From Marinisporobacter sp. (GTDB taxonomy: Bacteria > Bacillota > Clostridia > Peptostreptococcales > Thermotaleaceae): 64,000 nucleotides of DNA. Made by a program: the position numbers and the translations under genes. The notes beneath the pieces are model-generated. The model was not told the DNA's origin, ran no database searches, and was given only the letters and a program-made list of their open reading frames with translations. Each line of letters starts with the position of its first letter. The stretch's first letter is position 1. Positions 38,564-47,488 of this stretch are shown piece after piece. Where the stretch lies: the NCBI GenBank assembly GCA_025210525.1, contig JAOARP010000047.1:717465-781464 (forward strand), in the 5' to 3' direction.

Positions 38564-40735
38564 TTATTCATTTAAATAAGTAGTAATCTTATTATCAAGA
38601 TTTTGAAGCAATTCTTCCTGTGATAGTTCTCTTTTAACATATTTTTCAAAGGAATCCTTTAAAATACTTCTAATTTGAGGATCTAATGAAACATCTATCT
38701 TTATATTTTCTAAAGCATTTTTAACCTGATTTACTTCCTCTTCTGTAAGGGGATAGGAGTATACGATATAATCTTCACTACAATATGCCCTTGGCTCTTT
38801 TTCTTTCTTTTCACACTTTTCTAATCTTTCTATATTATTTTTCTTATTCACTGAAAATTTACTTTCAAAATCATCCCCACAATAATTATTCGCCATAAAT
38901 TTAAGAAAGTCCCATGCAATCTCTTTATTTTTTGACTGCCTATTTAATCCATATCCAAAGGGTTCATAGGTAAATTCCCCTTTTCCTTTCTCTGTAGGAT
39001 AAGGATAAAGTTGATAGTTTTCTATATCATTTTTTATCTGATCGAATCCATCAATTCCAATAATTTCAATATTCTTTTTATTGACGAATGCTACTTCTCC
39101 CATTCTTTTTTCTGATCCTAGATCCATCATTCTCTCTATCTCATTGTGATAAAGTTTTTCATCGTAAATAGCTTCCACATCTTTTAATAAACCTTTAAAA
39201 TCTTCATTATTGAAATTTGCTTTTTTATTTTCATAATCAATCCATTTATCTATTTCTCCTAAGAAAAACATCTCTATTAGATCTTTTTTATCCATTTTCA
39301 CGAGTCCATAAGTTCCATTATTTTTAGAAATTTCTCTTAAAGCTTTCATAAAACTTTCTCTATTCCAGCTTTTTTTATCAATTTTAATATTTTTCTCATC
39401 TAACAGCTTTTGATCTGCAATGAACCCACCTATAGTGAAATTAATAGGAAGTGCATAATAATTATTCTTATATTGATAACTATCAACAACAGTCTTATAA
39501 TAATCATTTATATCAAAATCTTTATCTTTTCCCATATAATCCTTTAGATTTTCAAATATTTCACTTTTAATGAATTTTTTCATAGGTAAATATTCTGTTG
39601 GTATCAAATCATCCCCCTCTCCACTTAACATTTTTGTATTCATCTTTTTTAGATAATCAGAAAGATAATCTTCCTTGTAATCATATTGATTCACTTTTAT
39701 AACTATATTTGGATTTTTTTTCATATATTTCATAGCTAATTCTTTAATTTCATCTTGTTGATATCTTGTATTCACTCCTACTTTAATGACTTTCTTATTG
39801 TTTTTCGGTGGAGTTCCTTCTTTCTTCTTCAGCATAAGGATTTTAAATTTACCTTCAGCAGTAATAAAGTTCATAAATACCGTTCCTTGATCATTGACAA
39901 TTAATCCATTCATATACCCATTTGTCAAAAGAATAGGTGCATTTTCTCCATCTATGGCAGTTCCTAATGAATTTCCTTCCATATCAAAGGACTCTACTAT
40001 CATCTTATCCGAAAAATATAACAATTTCTTTTCTTGTGGATCAAAATCTAATTTTGCTATATTACTTGATTCTCCTATCTTTTTCTTAAATACAAAATTA
40101 TTACCATTCATTCCTTTCTTTACTAGAGATATTCCTTCTTCTTCTCTAATAACAGCATAAATACTATTTTCTACTTTTACAAAATCTTTTACATTTGCTT
40201 TAATAAGCGTATTTACTATATTTCCCTTTTCATCAATCTCTAGGAGTATATTGCTATCATTTTTGTAAAGAATATGTTTATTTTTAGTAATATATATCCT
40301 TCCAAAATCACGATTTTCCCATCCACCCATATCATTTTGTGCAATAGGAATCTTTTTGATATTTTTACCCTTTTCATCTAATTTCCATATTTCATGAATC
40401 TGTTCTTTTTCTGGCTTCTTAGGTCCTACTTCTCTTATATCTACATATAAATTTTTTTCTTCATCTTTTCCAATAGCAAAGGGAATATCATAAGAATCTT
40501 TGGATATTTCTAATTTAATTTCTTTTATCTCTTGTCCCTTTTCATCATATTGTATAACTTTATTATTTCTTAATAAGATATACATATTTTTATATTCATC
40601 ATTGGTAAAACCTCTAATTTCTTTATGCTTATTAGTAAAAGCTTCTTCTTCATAATAAAATTTACTTTTCTGCCCACAACCTACTAAAGAAAAAATGATG
40701 CATACCATACAAAAGAAAATCATATTTCTTTTCAT
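38564..40735 (-). CDS. Solute-binding lipoprotein with N-terminal propeller-like domain (paralogue 1)
   Basis: 723 residues, lipobox SLVG-C (Cys20). Residues about 25-315 contain repeated strands of the form NMYILLRNNKVIQYDEKGQEIKEI, suggesting a beta-propeller. From about 318 (KVIKVGVNTRYQQDEIKELAMKYMKKNP) the chain is a family 1 extracellular solute-binding protein, with GDDLIPTEYLPMKKFIKSEIFENL, YYALP and AWDFLKFM. Follows the 194-residue lipoprotein gene by 44 bases. The combination suggests a binding protein that also makes or senses another contact. The ABC transporter at 53976-56851 is the likely partner (inference). Confidence 0.82.
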   Translation of the reverse strand: MKRNMIFFCMVCIIFSLVGCGQKSKFYYEEEAFTNKHKEIRGFTNDEYKNMYILLRNNKVIQYDEKGQEIKEIKLEISKDSYDIPFAIGKDEEKNLYVDIREVGPKKPEKEQIHEIWKLDEKGKNIKKIPIAQNDMGGWENRDFGRIYITKNKHILYKNDSNILLEIDEKGNIVNTLIKANVKDFVKVENSIYAVIREEEGISLVKKGMNGNNFVFKKKIGESSNIAKLDFDPQEKKLLYFSDKMIVESFDMEGNSLGTAIDGENAPILLTNGYMNGLIVNDQGTVFMNFITAEGKFKILMLKKKEGTPPKNNKKVIKVGVNTRYQQDEIKELAMKYMKKNPNIVIKVNQYDYKEDYLSDYLKKMNTKMLSGEGDDLIPTEYLPMKKFIKSEIFENLKDYMGKDKDFDINDYYKTVVDSYQYKNNYYALPINFTIGGFIADQKLLDEKNIKIDKKSWNRESFMKALREISKNNGTYGLVKMDKKDLIEMFFLGEIDKWIDYENKKANFNNEDFKGLLKDVEAIYDEKLYHNEIERMMDLGSEKRMGEVAFVNKKNIEIIGIDGFDQIKNDIENYQLYPYPTEKGKGEFTYEPFGYGLNRQSKNKEIAWDFLKFMANNYCGDDFESKFSVNKKNNIERLEKCEKKEKEPRAYCSEDYIVYSYPLTEEEVNQVKNALENIKIDVSLDPQIRSILKDSFEKYVKRELSQEELLQNLDNKITTYLNE

Positions 40736-40779
40736 TCTTATTTATCTCCTTTTTTATATTCCTAGCACGATTCATACTT

Positions 40780-41364
40780 TTATTTATTTATTTCGGTGAA
40801 TTCTATTTTTTCTAGCATCTCTTTAGCAGAATCAAATACTAGTGCTTTACCCATTTTTTCATCATCTGTATTCTCTGGAAATTTACTCTTATCTGGAACA
40901 CCAATCACATACACAAAACCATTGGCTTCATGAGTTTCTACTTGAACTTGCTCTCCTAAAAATATTTTATTTTCTTTTGTTAAAAAATCTTCTATCTTAT
41001 AATTATTTTCTTTCATTTTTTCCCACTGCCCTTTTTCAATAATATAAATTCCAGCTAACACATTTTCTAAATCTTTATAGCCCCAATCTATACTATTATA
41101 TATATCAATACTATATTCTGACTTGTTTTTAACCTGATATCTTCCATCTACAAACGCTGAAATATCATCAAAATTATCCACCCATGCTTTTGAATATGCA
41201 AATTTAATCCCCATTTGGCTATCTTCATAAGCTTGAGGTGTAGAATCGCTATTTTCACAAGCTTGAGATACAGGTTCCTCTTGTTCTTGTGTACTTTTCC
41301 CACACCCTACAATAGAAATACTTAGTACTACTGCCATTATCATTGCTACTATTTTCTTATTCAT
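40780..41364 (-). CDS. Small lipoprotein (194 aa), function unknown
   Basis: Lipobox SIVG-C near Cys22, then a Gln/Glu/Ser-rich linker and a compact domain starting DSQMGIKFAYSKAWVDNF. That opening, and IGVPD and KALVFDSAKEMLEKIEF later, resemble PsbP/MOG1-like envelope domains in some lipoproteins, but this is weak. Precedes the propeller/solute-binding lipoprotein 1 gene in the same operon and has the TGTAAA-type operator upstream. Confidence 0.75.
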   Translation of the reverse strand: MNKKIVAMIMAVVLSISIVGCGKSTQEQEEPVSQACENSDSTPQAYEDSQMGIKFAYSKAWVDNFDDISAFVDGRYQVKNKSEYSIDIYNSIDWGYKDLENVLAGIYIIEKGQWEKMKENNYKIEDFLTKENKIFLGEQVQVETHEANGFVYVIGVPDKSKFPENTDDEKMGKALVFDSAKEMLEKIEFTEINK

Positions 41365-41435
41365 ACTAAAACACCCTTTCTTCTACTCATTTTTTTAATT
41401 TTATTTAACAAACTATAATATAATCATAACTTTGA

Positions 41436-41476
41436 ATTGTATATAAAGTTTATACTTTTTGTAAAGAATATGTAAA
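41436..41476 (-). promoter_or_regulatory. Operator/promoter of the 40780-38564 operon
   Basis: Minus strand TTTACA at 41476-41471 and again at 41465-41460 (11-base period); an 18-base spacer then leads to TACAAT (41441-41436) as -10. Confidence 0.68.
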
Positions 41477-41478
41477 AA

Positions 41479-41511
41479 TGAGTAGAGAATTTATTTAAAT
41501 TCTCTACTCAT
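41479..41511 (-). terminator. Terminator of the kinase/lipoprotein operon
   Basis: ATGAGTAGAGAATTT/AAATTCTCTACTCAT, a near-perfect 15-bp stem that includes the stop codon of the lipoprotein gene at 41504. It abuts the operator of the next operon. Confidence 0.7.
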
Positions 41512-42256
41512 CTAATTCTATTAGCATATAATCAATACTAGCTTGAACCCCTCTACTAAACTCCTCCACGCTTTTTGTATTTGTATTAACTCTTATCAAT
41601 ACTTTATTTGCAGTATCCTTTGAACCCTCATATAAAAAATAATACATTTTATCATTTTTTTTATTCAATTTTTTTACTAATTTTATTTTATCGGTTTTAG
41701 AAATTTTCTTTTCACTGATAAAATCATCTGCAATCTTTTTTGCTTCTTCTGAAGTAATTTTTTCATTTGTTTTTTCCTTTTTACGATCATATTCATAATA
41801 ATCTATTTTTAAAATTTCCCCTGTTTCACCATCTACTTCAGTAGTATACATATAATAATTTCCTCTTTTAAAAGTTTCTGACTTCCTATCTGTATGCCAA
41901 TATAACACATAAAATCCTTTTTTGAAAATATCTTTATAATCCATTTTTATTTGTAAATACTTTTCGATTTCCATCCCTTCTAATTTTTCTTTTACTTCAT
42001 CAAAGGTCACATAATACATAGTGTAGATAAGATCATCTTCATTAATCTCTAAATTATAATATTTTTCAAAAGCCTTCAATGCTTTTTTCTTTAATTCTTC
42101 TTCTTCGAAATTTTCTAGAGGTTTCTTTGGGGTTAAATTCTCTTCTTTTTCTATTTGATCAATCATCAATTGATTCTTTTTTATTTCAGAAAAATTTTCA
42201 CAGCCCACAAGGAGGAGCATACTAATCAATAGTAGCAGAATTATTTTCTGATTCAT
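41504..42256 (-). CDS. Lipoprotein with PepSY-like domains, third gene of the two-component operon
   Basis: 250 residues, lipobox LLVG-C near Cys19. Contains EEELKKKALKAFEKYYNLEINE and ITSEEAKKIADDFISEKK helices each followed by beta strands including YTTEVDGETGEILKI, a PepSY/YcdB-like pattern. Its ATG (behind AAGGAGGATGAGATAG) lies inside the 3' end of the kinase gene, so it is translated with the kinase and may modulate its signal at the cell surface (inference). Confidence 0.82.
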   Translation of the reverse strand: MNQKIILLLLISMLLLVGCENFSEIKKNQLMIDQIEKEENLTPKKPLENFEEEELKKKALKAFEKYYNLEINEDDLIYTMYYVTFDEVKEKLEGMEIEKYLQIKMDYKDIFKKGFYVLYWHTDRKSETFKRGNYYMYTTEVDGETGEILKIDYYEYDRKKEKTNEKITSEEAKKIADDFISEKKISKTDKIKLVKKLNKKNDKMYYFLYEGSKDTANKVLIRVNTNTKSVEEFSRGVQASIDYMLIELDE

Positions 42257-43688
42257 CTATCTCATCCTCCTTATCTTTAAATATGATTTTTATAGAAGTT
42301 CCTTTATGAATTATGCTATTTATTTTTAGGACAGCTCCATGTACTTCTACAATTCTTTTACAAATAGATAAACCTAATCCTGCTCCATGGTTAGCTCTTG
42401 TTCTCGCTTTATCCACCATGTAAAAAGGTTCTAAGATTTTATCTATATGCTCTTTAGGAATACCTATCCCCTCATCCTTTACTTCAAGAATCATTTTTTC
42501 TTTTTCCTTTGACAAATTCAGATAAATTTTCGTATCCCTTTCTGAAGCTTTATAAGCATTATCAATTAAATTAGAAAGGAGTATTTGAATTAAATTTTTT
42601 TCAATCATCCATTCAATAGGCTCTGCATCCATTAAAATTTCTATATTTTTTTCCTTCAGCTTTGGTTGCATAACCTTTTTTATCTGAATAAGCAGCTTCT
42701 TTATATTTACCTTTTCCTTATTAAAAGCTTCTCTTCTCAGTACAATCAAATCCATCAAGTCAAAAGATAACTCCTCTAATCTTTTTCCCTCTTGATAAAT
42801 AAAATTTAATGATTCATAAAAGGTTTCTTCATCACATTTGGTAGTTCTTAAAAGATTAGCATAGCCAATAATAGAGGTTAAAGGTGTTTTTAATTCATGG
42901 GTAAAGTTATCAATAAATCTTTCTTTTTCAAGATTATTTTTTTCTAATTGGTGAATATTTTCTTCTACAGCTTCTGCCATTAGATTAAAGTTTTCTGCCA
43001 ATATACCTAATTCATCTTTTGTATTTAAATTTACTCTTTCATGATAATTTCCCTTTGTAATTCTTTTTGTAGCTCTCATCAGTTTTTTAACAGGTTTTGA
43101 AATCAATCGACTAATAAAAAACATGAAAATAGAAAAAACAACTATAGCAATTCCTTCTAACTGAAAGAAAAAATCATATTGTTCCTTCTTTTGTTCATAA
43201 ATACTAGAAATATCTCTCATATAGGTAAGCTTAAAAGTACTTCCATTGATTTCTATTAAATTTGTTATAAATATATATGTATTCTTTCCTAGATCTCTGA
43301 TGATCGTTCTTCTTTCATTGATTTTTTCTATCTTTATTTCTTCACGATGTTTAGGTAATGCAAAATCTATATTACTATAAATTTCTTGATTTTTTTTATC
43401 TAATATTTCTAAATAAATCCCATTAGATTTTTTTGTATAATCATCTGCAAATTTATAGATGATTTTCCGATTAAAATCTGATAAGTCAATATATCTATCT
43501 AATGTTCTAAAGGCAGGTAAACTCGTATCTACTCCTGAATAAATAGTCAACGCTTCATTAAAGCATCGGTTCACTTCCCTTTTTAGTGAAGCATTGTGAT
43601 TTTTTTCAATAAATATGATCCCTGCAAGGTTAAAGATCAAGATAAACAAAATAAGAGTAAAAATATATAACTTTTGCCAAAGCTTCAT
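42222..43688 (-). CDS. Sensor histidine kinase
   Basis: 488 residues from the ATG at 43688, which has GGAGGACTAAT upstream; a longer in-frame start at 43712 lies inside the regulator gene and lacks a site. Two membrane helices (about 7-29 and 160-182) flank an extracellular sensor; HAMP follows, then HisKA with FTHELKTPLTSIIGY, and HATPase_c with NLIDNAYKAS, DEGIGIP and GAGLGLSICKR. One base separates it from the response regulator stop codon. Confidence 0.94.
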   Translation of the reverse strand: MKLWQKLYIFTLILFILIFNLAGIIFIEKNHNASLKREVNRCFNEALTIYSGVDTSLPAFRTLDRYIDLSDFNRKIIYKFADDYTKKSNGIYLEILDKKNQEIYSNIDFALPKHREEIKIEKINERRTIIRDLGKNTYIFITNLIEINGSTFKLTYMRDISSIYEQKKEQYDFFFQLEGIAIVVFSIFMFFISRLISKPVKKLMRATKRITKGNYHERVNLNTKDELGILAENFNLMAEAVEENIHQLEKNNLEKERFIDNFTHELKTPLTSIIGYANLLRTTKCDEETFYESLNFIYQEGKRLEELSFDLMDLIVLRREAFNKEKVNIKKLLIQIKKVMQPKLKEKNIEILMDAEPIEWMIEKNLIQILLSNLIDNAYKASERDTKIYLNLSKEKEKMILEVKDEGIGIPKEHIDKILEPFYMVDKARTRANHGAGLGLSICKRIVEVHGAVLKINSIIHKGTSIKIIFKDKEDEIDESENNSATID

Positions 43689-43689
43689 A

Positions 43690-44346
43690 TTAGTCCTCCA
43701 ATCGATAGCCAATCTTATAAATGGTTTTGATGTGATTGCTTAGACCTAGCTTTTGTCTAAGAGCTTTAATATGCATATCTACCGTTCTAGTCCCACCATA
43801 ATAGCTCATATCCCACACGCTTCCTAATATTTGTTCTCTAGATAGAGCCCTATTTTTATTTTGAATGAGTAAACATAATAATTCATATTCCTTTGGAGAT
43901 AGTTCAATTGTATCGTCAGATTTTTTTACTATTCTCTCTTCTAGATATATTTTTATATCCTTAAAGCTAAGTACTTTTTCATTTTTTCCATATCTTCTTA
44001 AGACTACTTCAATCCTTGCTAAAAGCTCTATTGCTTCAAAGGGCTTGACCATATAATCCTCTGCACCTAATTTTAATCCATTAACTTTATCAAATACAGA
44101 TTTCTTTGCTGTTAAAAATATGACCGGTATATTTTTATGTTTAATTTTTCCCATGATTTCAAAGCCATCTACTAAAGGCAACATCACATCCAAAATAATC
44201 AAATCAAAATTTTCTTTTTCTATGACTTCTAAAGCCTTTAATCCATCCATAACCTTTTTTGTTTCATAATTTGCTATCTTTAAATTGATTTCTATTAATT
44301 TAGCTATTGCTAAATCATCCTCTACAATTAATATTTTTTTCTTCAA
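43690..44346 (-). CDS. OmpR-family response regulator
   Basis: 218 residues from a TTG start at 44346, chosen because AGGAGGGG lies nine bases upstream and the protein then opens normally (KKKILIVEDDLAIAK). Receiver with VEDD, phospho-acceptor in LIILDVMLPL, and VKP; C-terminal winged helix (ELSPKEYELLCLLIQNKNRALSREQILGSVWDMSYYGGTRTVDMHIKALRQKLG). It is the best candidate to bind the 11-bp direct repeats found upstream of the surrounding lipoprotein and solute-binding genes. Confidence 0.95.
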   Translation of the reverse strand: MKKKILIVEDDLAIAKLIEINLKIANYETKKVMDGLKALEVIEKENFDLIILDVMLPLVDGFEIMGKIKHKNIPVIFLTAKKSVFDKVNGLKLGAEDYMVKPFEAIELLARIEVVLRRYGKNEKVLSFKDIKIYLEERIVKKSDDTIELSPKEYELLCLLIQNKNRALSREQILGSVWDMSYYGGTRTVDMHIKALRQKLGLSNHIKTIYKIGYRLED

Positions 44347-44386
44347 AAGTTCTTTCCCCTCCTGATTTTTATATAATTGAAATGAC

Positions 44387-44415
44387 AAAATAAAGCTATT
44401 TTTTAGCTTTATTTT
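44387..44415 (-). terminator. Terminator of propeller/solute-binding lipoprotein 2
   Basis: AAAATAAAGCTA/TAGCTTTATTTT stem on the minus strand, between the lipoprotein gene and the regulator. A sequence variant of the AAAATGAAGCTA stems after the two paralogues. Confidence 0.65.
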
Positions 44416-44439
44416 ATCATTTTTATTTCAACAAAACTT

Positions 44440-46650
44440 TTATTCATTCATATAAGTTGAAATTTTATTATCTAATGTTTTGATTAACTCTTCTTGTGTC
44501 ATTTCCTTAGCAAAATATTTTCTTATAGCTTCCTTCAAAATTTTATTAATTTGTGGATCTACACTTGTATTAATGGTCACATTCTCAGTAGCATCCTTTA
44601 TATTTTCAATATTTTCATCTGTTAATGCAGCTGGATTTAATTCGCCATCTTCAGTTGCAATCACCATTACGTTATCTCCCATATTTTTTAATTCTTCTAA
44701 TTGCTTTTCTGAAGATTTTTTATTCATTTCAATCCCCGTATAAAAGCCATTATTATCTTTTTTTTCTTCATTTAAATATTTTAAAACTTCCCACGCAAGT
44801 TCTTTGTTTTTTGAATTAGCATTCATTCCATATGCATTAGCCATAAATGTATACCCACCCTTTCCACTACTTCTTGGGTATGGATAAAGCTTAAAATTTC
44901 CAATCATATTTTTCAATAGGGGTATAAACATAAAGGATATTTCTGATTGATTCATAAAAGCAATTTTCCCATTTGTTCCTTGATACATATTCATTCCCTC
45001 TATATCCATTCCTGTTACATTTTCATCTATCAGCTTTTCATCACAAATAGTTTGTACATCTTTTAATAAAACTTTAAAGCTTTCACTATTAAAATTTGTC
45101 TTTTTATTTTCATCATCAATAAATTGATCTTGCTCTCCTACAAAAAACATTTCAAATATTTCTTCTTTTTCCATATTAGGTAATCCATAAACACCTTTTT
45201 CCTTCGAAAGCTCTCTTAATATATTGATAAAGCTTTCTCTATTCCAATGATCTTGATCGATCTTTATATTCTTTTGATCTAATAAATCTTGATTTGCCAT
45301 TAAACTTCCTAATTTAAAACTAATAGGGAATAAATAATAACTCCCATTTATTTTTATATTCTCAAATACATTTTTATGGTAATTTTTCATATTGAAAGCT
45401 GTATCTTTTTCTAAATAGCTACTTAAATTCTCAAACACACCACTATTTACATATTTTTCTATAGGTAAATAAGCTGTTGGAATTAAGTCATCTCCTTTTC
45501 CTGAAATAATATCTGTATTCATCTTTTTCAAGTAATCTGAAAGATACTCTTCTTTATACTCATACTGATTAATTTTTATAATCGTATCTGGATGCTCCTT
45601 CATATAACTACTGATTTTTCCTCGTAATTCCATAGCTTCCATTTCTGTATTCACACCAATCGTAAGTACTTTTTTCTTACTCTCTGGTTTAGTTCCTTCC
45701 TTTTTATTGAACACAGCAATAGCTGAAGCATATTCTTTACTTCCCATTTCACTATAACTCATATACATATTTCCTTCGTTATTCACAGCAAAGCCACTTA
45801 TAAATATATTTTTTGTGAAAACCTGAGCATCTTCAACGCTTATTATTGTCTTTAAAAAATTTCCTTCTAAATCAAAAGCTTTAATCGTATCAGCTCCTGT
45901 TGTGTATAATAAAGTCTCTGCCTTAGGGTCATATCCTAAAAATCCTATAAATTGCTCCCCATCTATTTTTTTCTTATAAAGATCCTCTTGAGATCCTATT
46001 TCTCTTTTCACTAAATAGGTTTCTCTATTTTCATCTAAGATGATGGCATACAAAATATTTTTCACCTTCACAAAATCCTTCACCATTTCACTTACTAAAG
46101 TATTTATCAATTCTCCCTTTTGATCGATCTCTATAATTTGATTGCTATCATTTTTATAAATGAAATTATTATTTTCATTTACATATAACTTTGACATACT
46201 ATTATATCCAAATTCTCCCTGATCATTTTTAGCAATATCAATCTTTTCTATGACTTTTCCTTTTTCATCAAACTTCCAAATCTCATGGCTCATCTTTTGA
46301 TCTTTTTGTTTTATCATCATTGAAGATTTCATTTCTATAAACAAATTCTTTTCTTGATCTATTCCTATACTTATAGGATTAATAGCTGTATCTTTTTGTA
46401 TTTCTAATTCAAGTTTTTTTGTAAGCTTTCCCTTTGAATCATATTGCTGAATTATATTTTGATTTACCAAAACATATAAATTTCCTTCTTCATCATTGGT
46501 TATTCCCATAATATTTCCATCTACTTTTTCAAAAGCTTCTTCTTCATAGTAGCATCCTTTTGTTAAAGCATTATTTTTTCCACAGCCTACTAATGAAAAG
46601 AGCATGGTACATATTAATAAAAAGCAAATTCTTTTTCTCACTTTCTTCAT
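44440..46650 (-). CDS. Solute-binding lipoprotein with N-terminal propeller-like domain (paralogue 2)
   Basis: 736 residues, lipobox SLVG-C (Cys23). Same architecture as the genes at 38564 and 47489: propeller-like repeats (NLYVLVNQNIIQQYDSKGKLTKKLEL, NFIYKNDSNQIIEIDQKGELINTLVS) to about residue 325, then a family 1 solute-binding domain from KVLTIGVNTEMEAMEL onward, with GDDLIPTAYLPIEKYVNSGVFENL. Start follows AGGAGAAAGG. Own operator upstream (46723-46761) and own terminator, so it is a single-gene unit between pssA and the two-component system. Confidence 0.83.
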   Translation of the reverse strand: MKKVRKRICFLLICTMLFSLVGCGKNNALTKGCYYEEEAFEKVDGNIMGITNDEEGNLYVLVNQNIIQQYDSKGKLTKKLELEIQKDTAINPISIGIDQEKNLFIEMKSSMMIKQKDQKMSHEIWKFDEKGKVIEKIDIAKNDQGEFGYNSMSKLYVNENNNFIYKNDSNQIIEIDQKGELINTLVSEMVKDFVKVKNILYAIILDENRETYLVKREIGSQEDLYKKKIDGEQFIGFLGYDPKAETLLYTTGADTIKAFDLEGNFLKTIISVEDAQVFTKNIFISGFAVNNEGNMYMSYSEMGSKEYASAIAVFNKKEGTKPESKKKVLTIGVNTEMEAMELRGKISSYMKEHPDTIIKINQYEYKEEYLSDYLKKMNTDIISGKGDDLIPTAYLPIEKYVNSGVFENLSSYLEKDTAFNMKNYHKNVFENIKINGSYYLFPISFKLGSLMANQDLLDQKNIKIDQDHWNRESFINILRELSKEKGVYGLPNMEKEEIFEMFFVGEQDQFIDDENKKTNFNSESFKVLLKDVQTICDEKLIDENVTGMDIEGMNMYQGTNGKIAFMNQSEISFMFIPLLKNMIGNFKLYPYPRSSGKGGYTFMANAYGMNANSKNKELAWEVLKYLNEEKKDNNGFYTGIEMNKKSSEKQLEELKNMGDNVMVIATEDGELNPAALTDENIENIKDATENVTINTSVDPQINKILKEAIRKYFAKEMTQEELIKTLDNKISTYMNE

Positions 46651-46722
46651 CCTTTCTCCTTTTTCGTTATCATAATTGAAAAAATAATTATTTCATCTGT
46701 TGAAATAATTATACTTTAGAGA

Positions 46723-46761
46723 CTTGTAGAAAGTTTATGTTTTTTGTAAAGAAATTGTAAA
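46723..46761 (-). promoter_or_regulatory. Operator/promoter of propeller/solute-binding lipoprotein 2
   Basis: Minus strand TTTACA at 46761-46756 and 46750-46745, 11 bases apart; the -10 is less clear (TACAAG at 46728-46723 after a 16-base spacer). The 18-mer TGTAAAGAAATTGTAAAT (46745-46762, plus strand) is identical to the one at 57097. Confidence 0.62.
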
Positions 46762-46797
46762 TAAAAGAATTCTTTGATCCTTCTCTTTCCATCTAAC

Positions 46798-47313
46798 TTA
46801 CCTTTTTTTTAGTCTGATCTTATCACTAACCATCCCGTAGGATAAGCATAAAATAACTGTTGCTAATACATATAAATTCACTTCACATTTTGTGCTATAA
46901 AGAGCCATTAAAGCTATTAATCCTCCACAAAGAGTTATTGGAATACCCTTATATACCCCTTCAAAATCTACAACATTGTATCTAGCTAATCGTATAGTAC
47001 CGCAAATAACGAAAATTAATGTAACACCAATTCCTATCCTTCCAATTCCTATTAAATTCAAATTCCATATAAGTACTGCTGGTGCTACACCAAAAGAAAT
47101 TAGATCACATAATGAATCTAGTTCTTTTCCAAAATCACTCACTACATCTAATTTTCTTGCTAATTTTCCATCCATTCGATCCATTATCCCTGCAAGAATA
47201 ATTAATACGGATGCTATAGTATAGTTTTCTCTAAATACTGAAAGAATTGCTAATATACCTAGTACCAAGTTCAACAGTGTAAATATATTAGGAATTTGTT
47301 TTTTATATTTCAT
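46798..47313 (-). CDS. pssA: CDP-diacylglycerol-serine O-phosphatidyltransferase PssA
   Basis: 171 residues, five or six membrane helices and the complete CDP-alcohol phosphotransferase motif in DRMDGKLARKLDVVSDFGKELDSLCD. Makes phosphatidylserine, which the decarboxylase at 61309 turns into phosphatidylethanolamine. Curiously placed between two paralogous solute-binding lipoprotein genes, to which it has no obvious functional link; it lies downstream of the paralogue 3 terminator. Confidence 0.94.
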   Translation of the reverse strand: MKYKKQIPNIFTLLNLVLGILAILSVFRENYTIASVLIILAGIMDRMDGKLARKLDVVSDFGKELDSLCDLISFGVAPAVLIWNLNLIGIGRIGIGVTLIFVICGTIRLARYNVVDFEGVYKGIPITLCGGLIALMALYSTKCEVNLYVLATVILCLSYGMVSDKIRLKKR

Positions 47314-47352
47314 TGATTTCTCCCCTCTTTATATGAATTCATCTATATACCA

Positions 47353-47382
47353 AAATGAAGCTATGCTTCTAGCTTCATTTTG
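47353..47382 (-). terminator. Terminator of propeller/solute-binding lipoprotein 3
   Basis: Perfect AAAATGAAGCTA/TAGCTTCATTTT stem with a six-base loop, 107 bases after the stop. Same stem as the terminator at 38521. Confidence 0.78.
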
Positions 47383-47488
47383 ATATTTAAAGAAATTCCG
47401 TATCATTTAGTTTTATCCTTTATACAAGCTTAACCCTTTTCCTGTATAAAATTTATATTTATCCCAATTCCCCTTTTATATCAATCTT

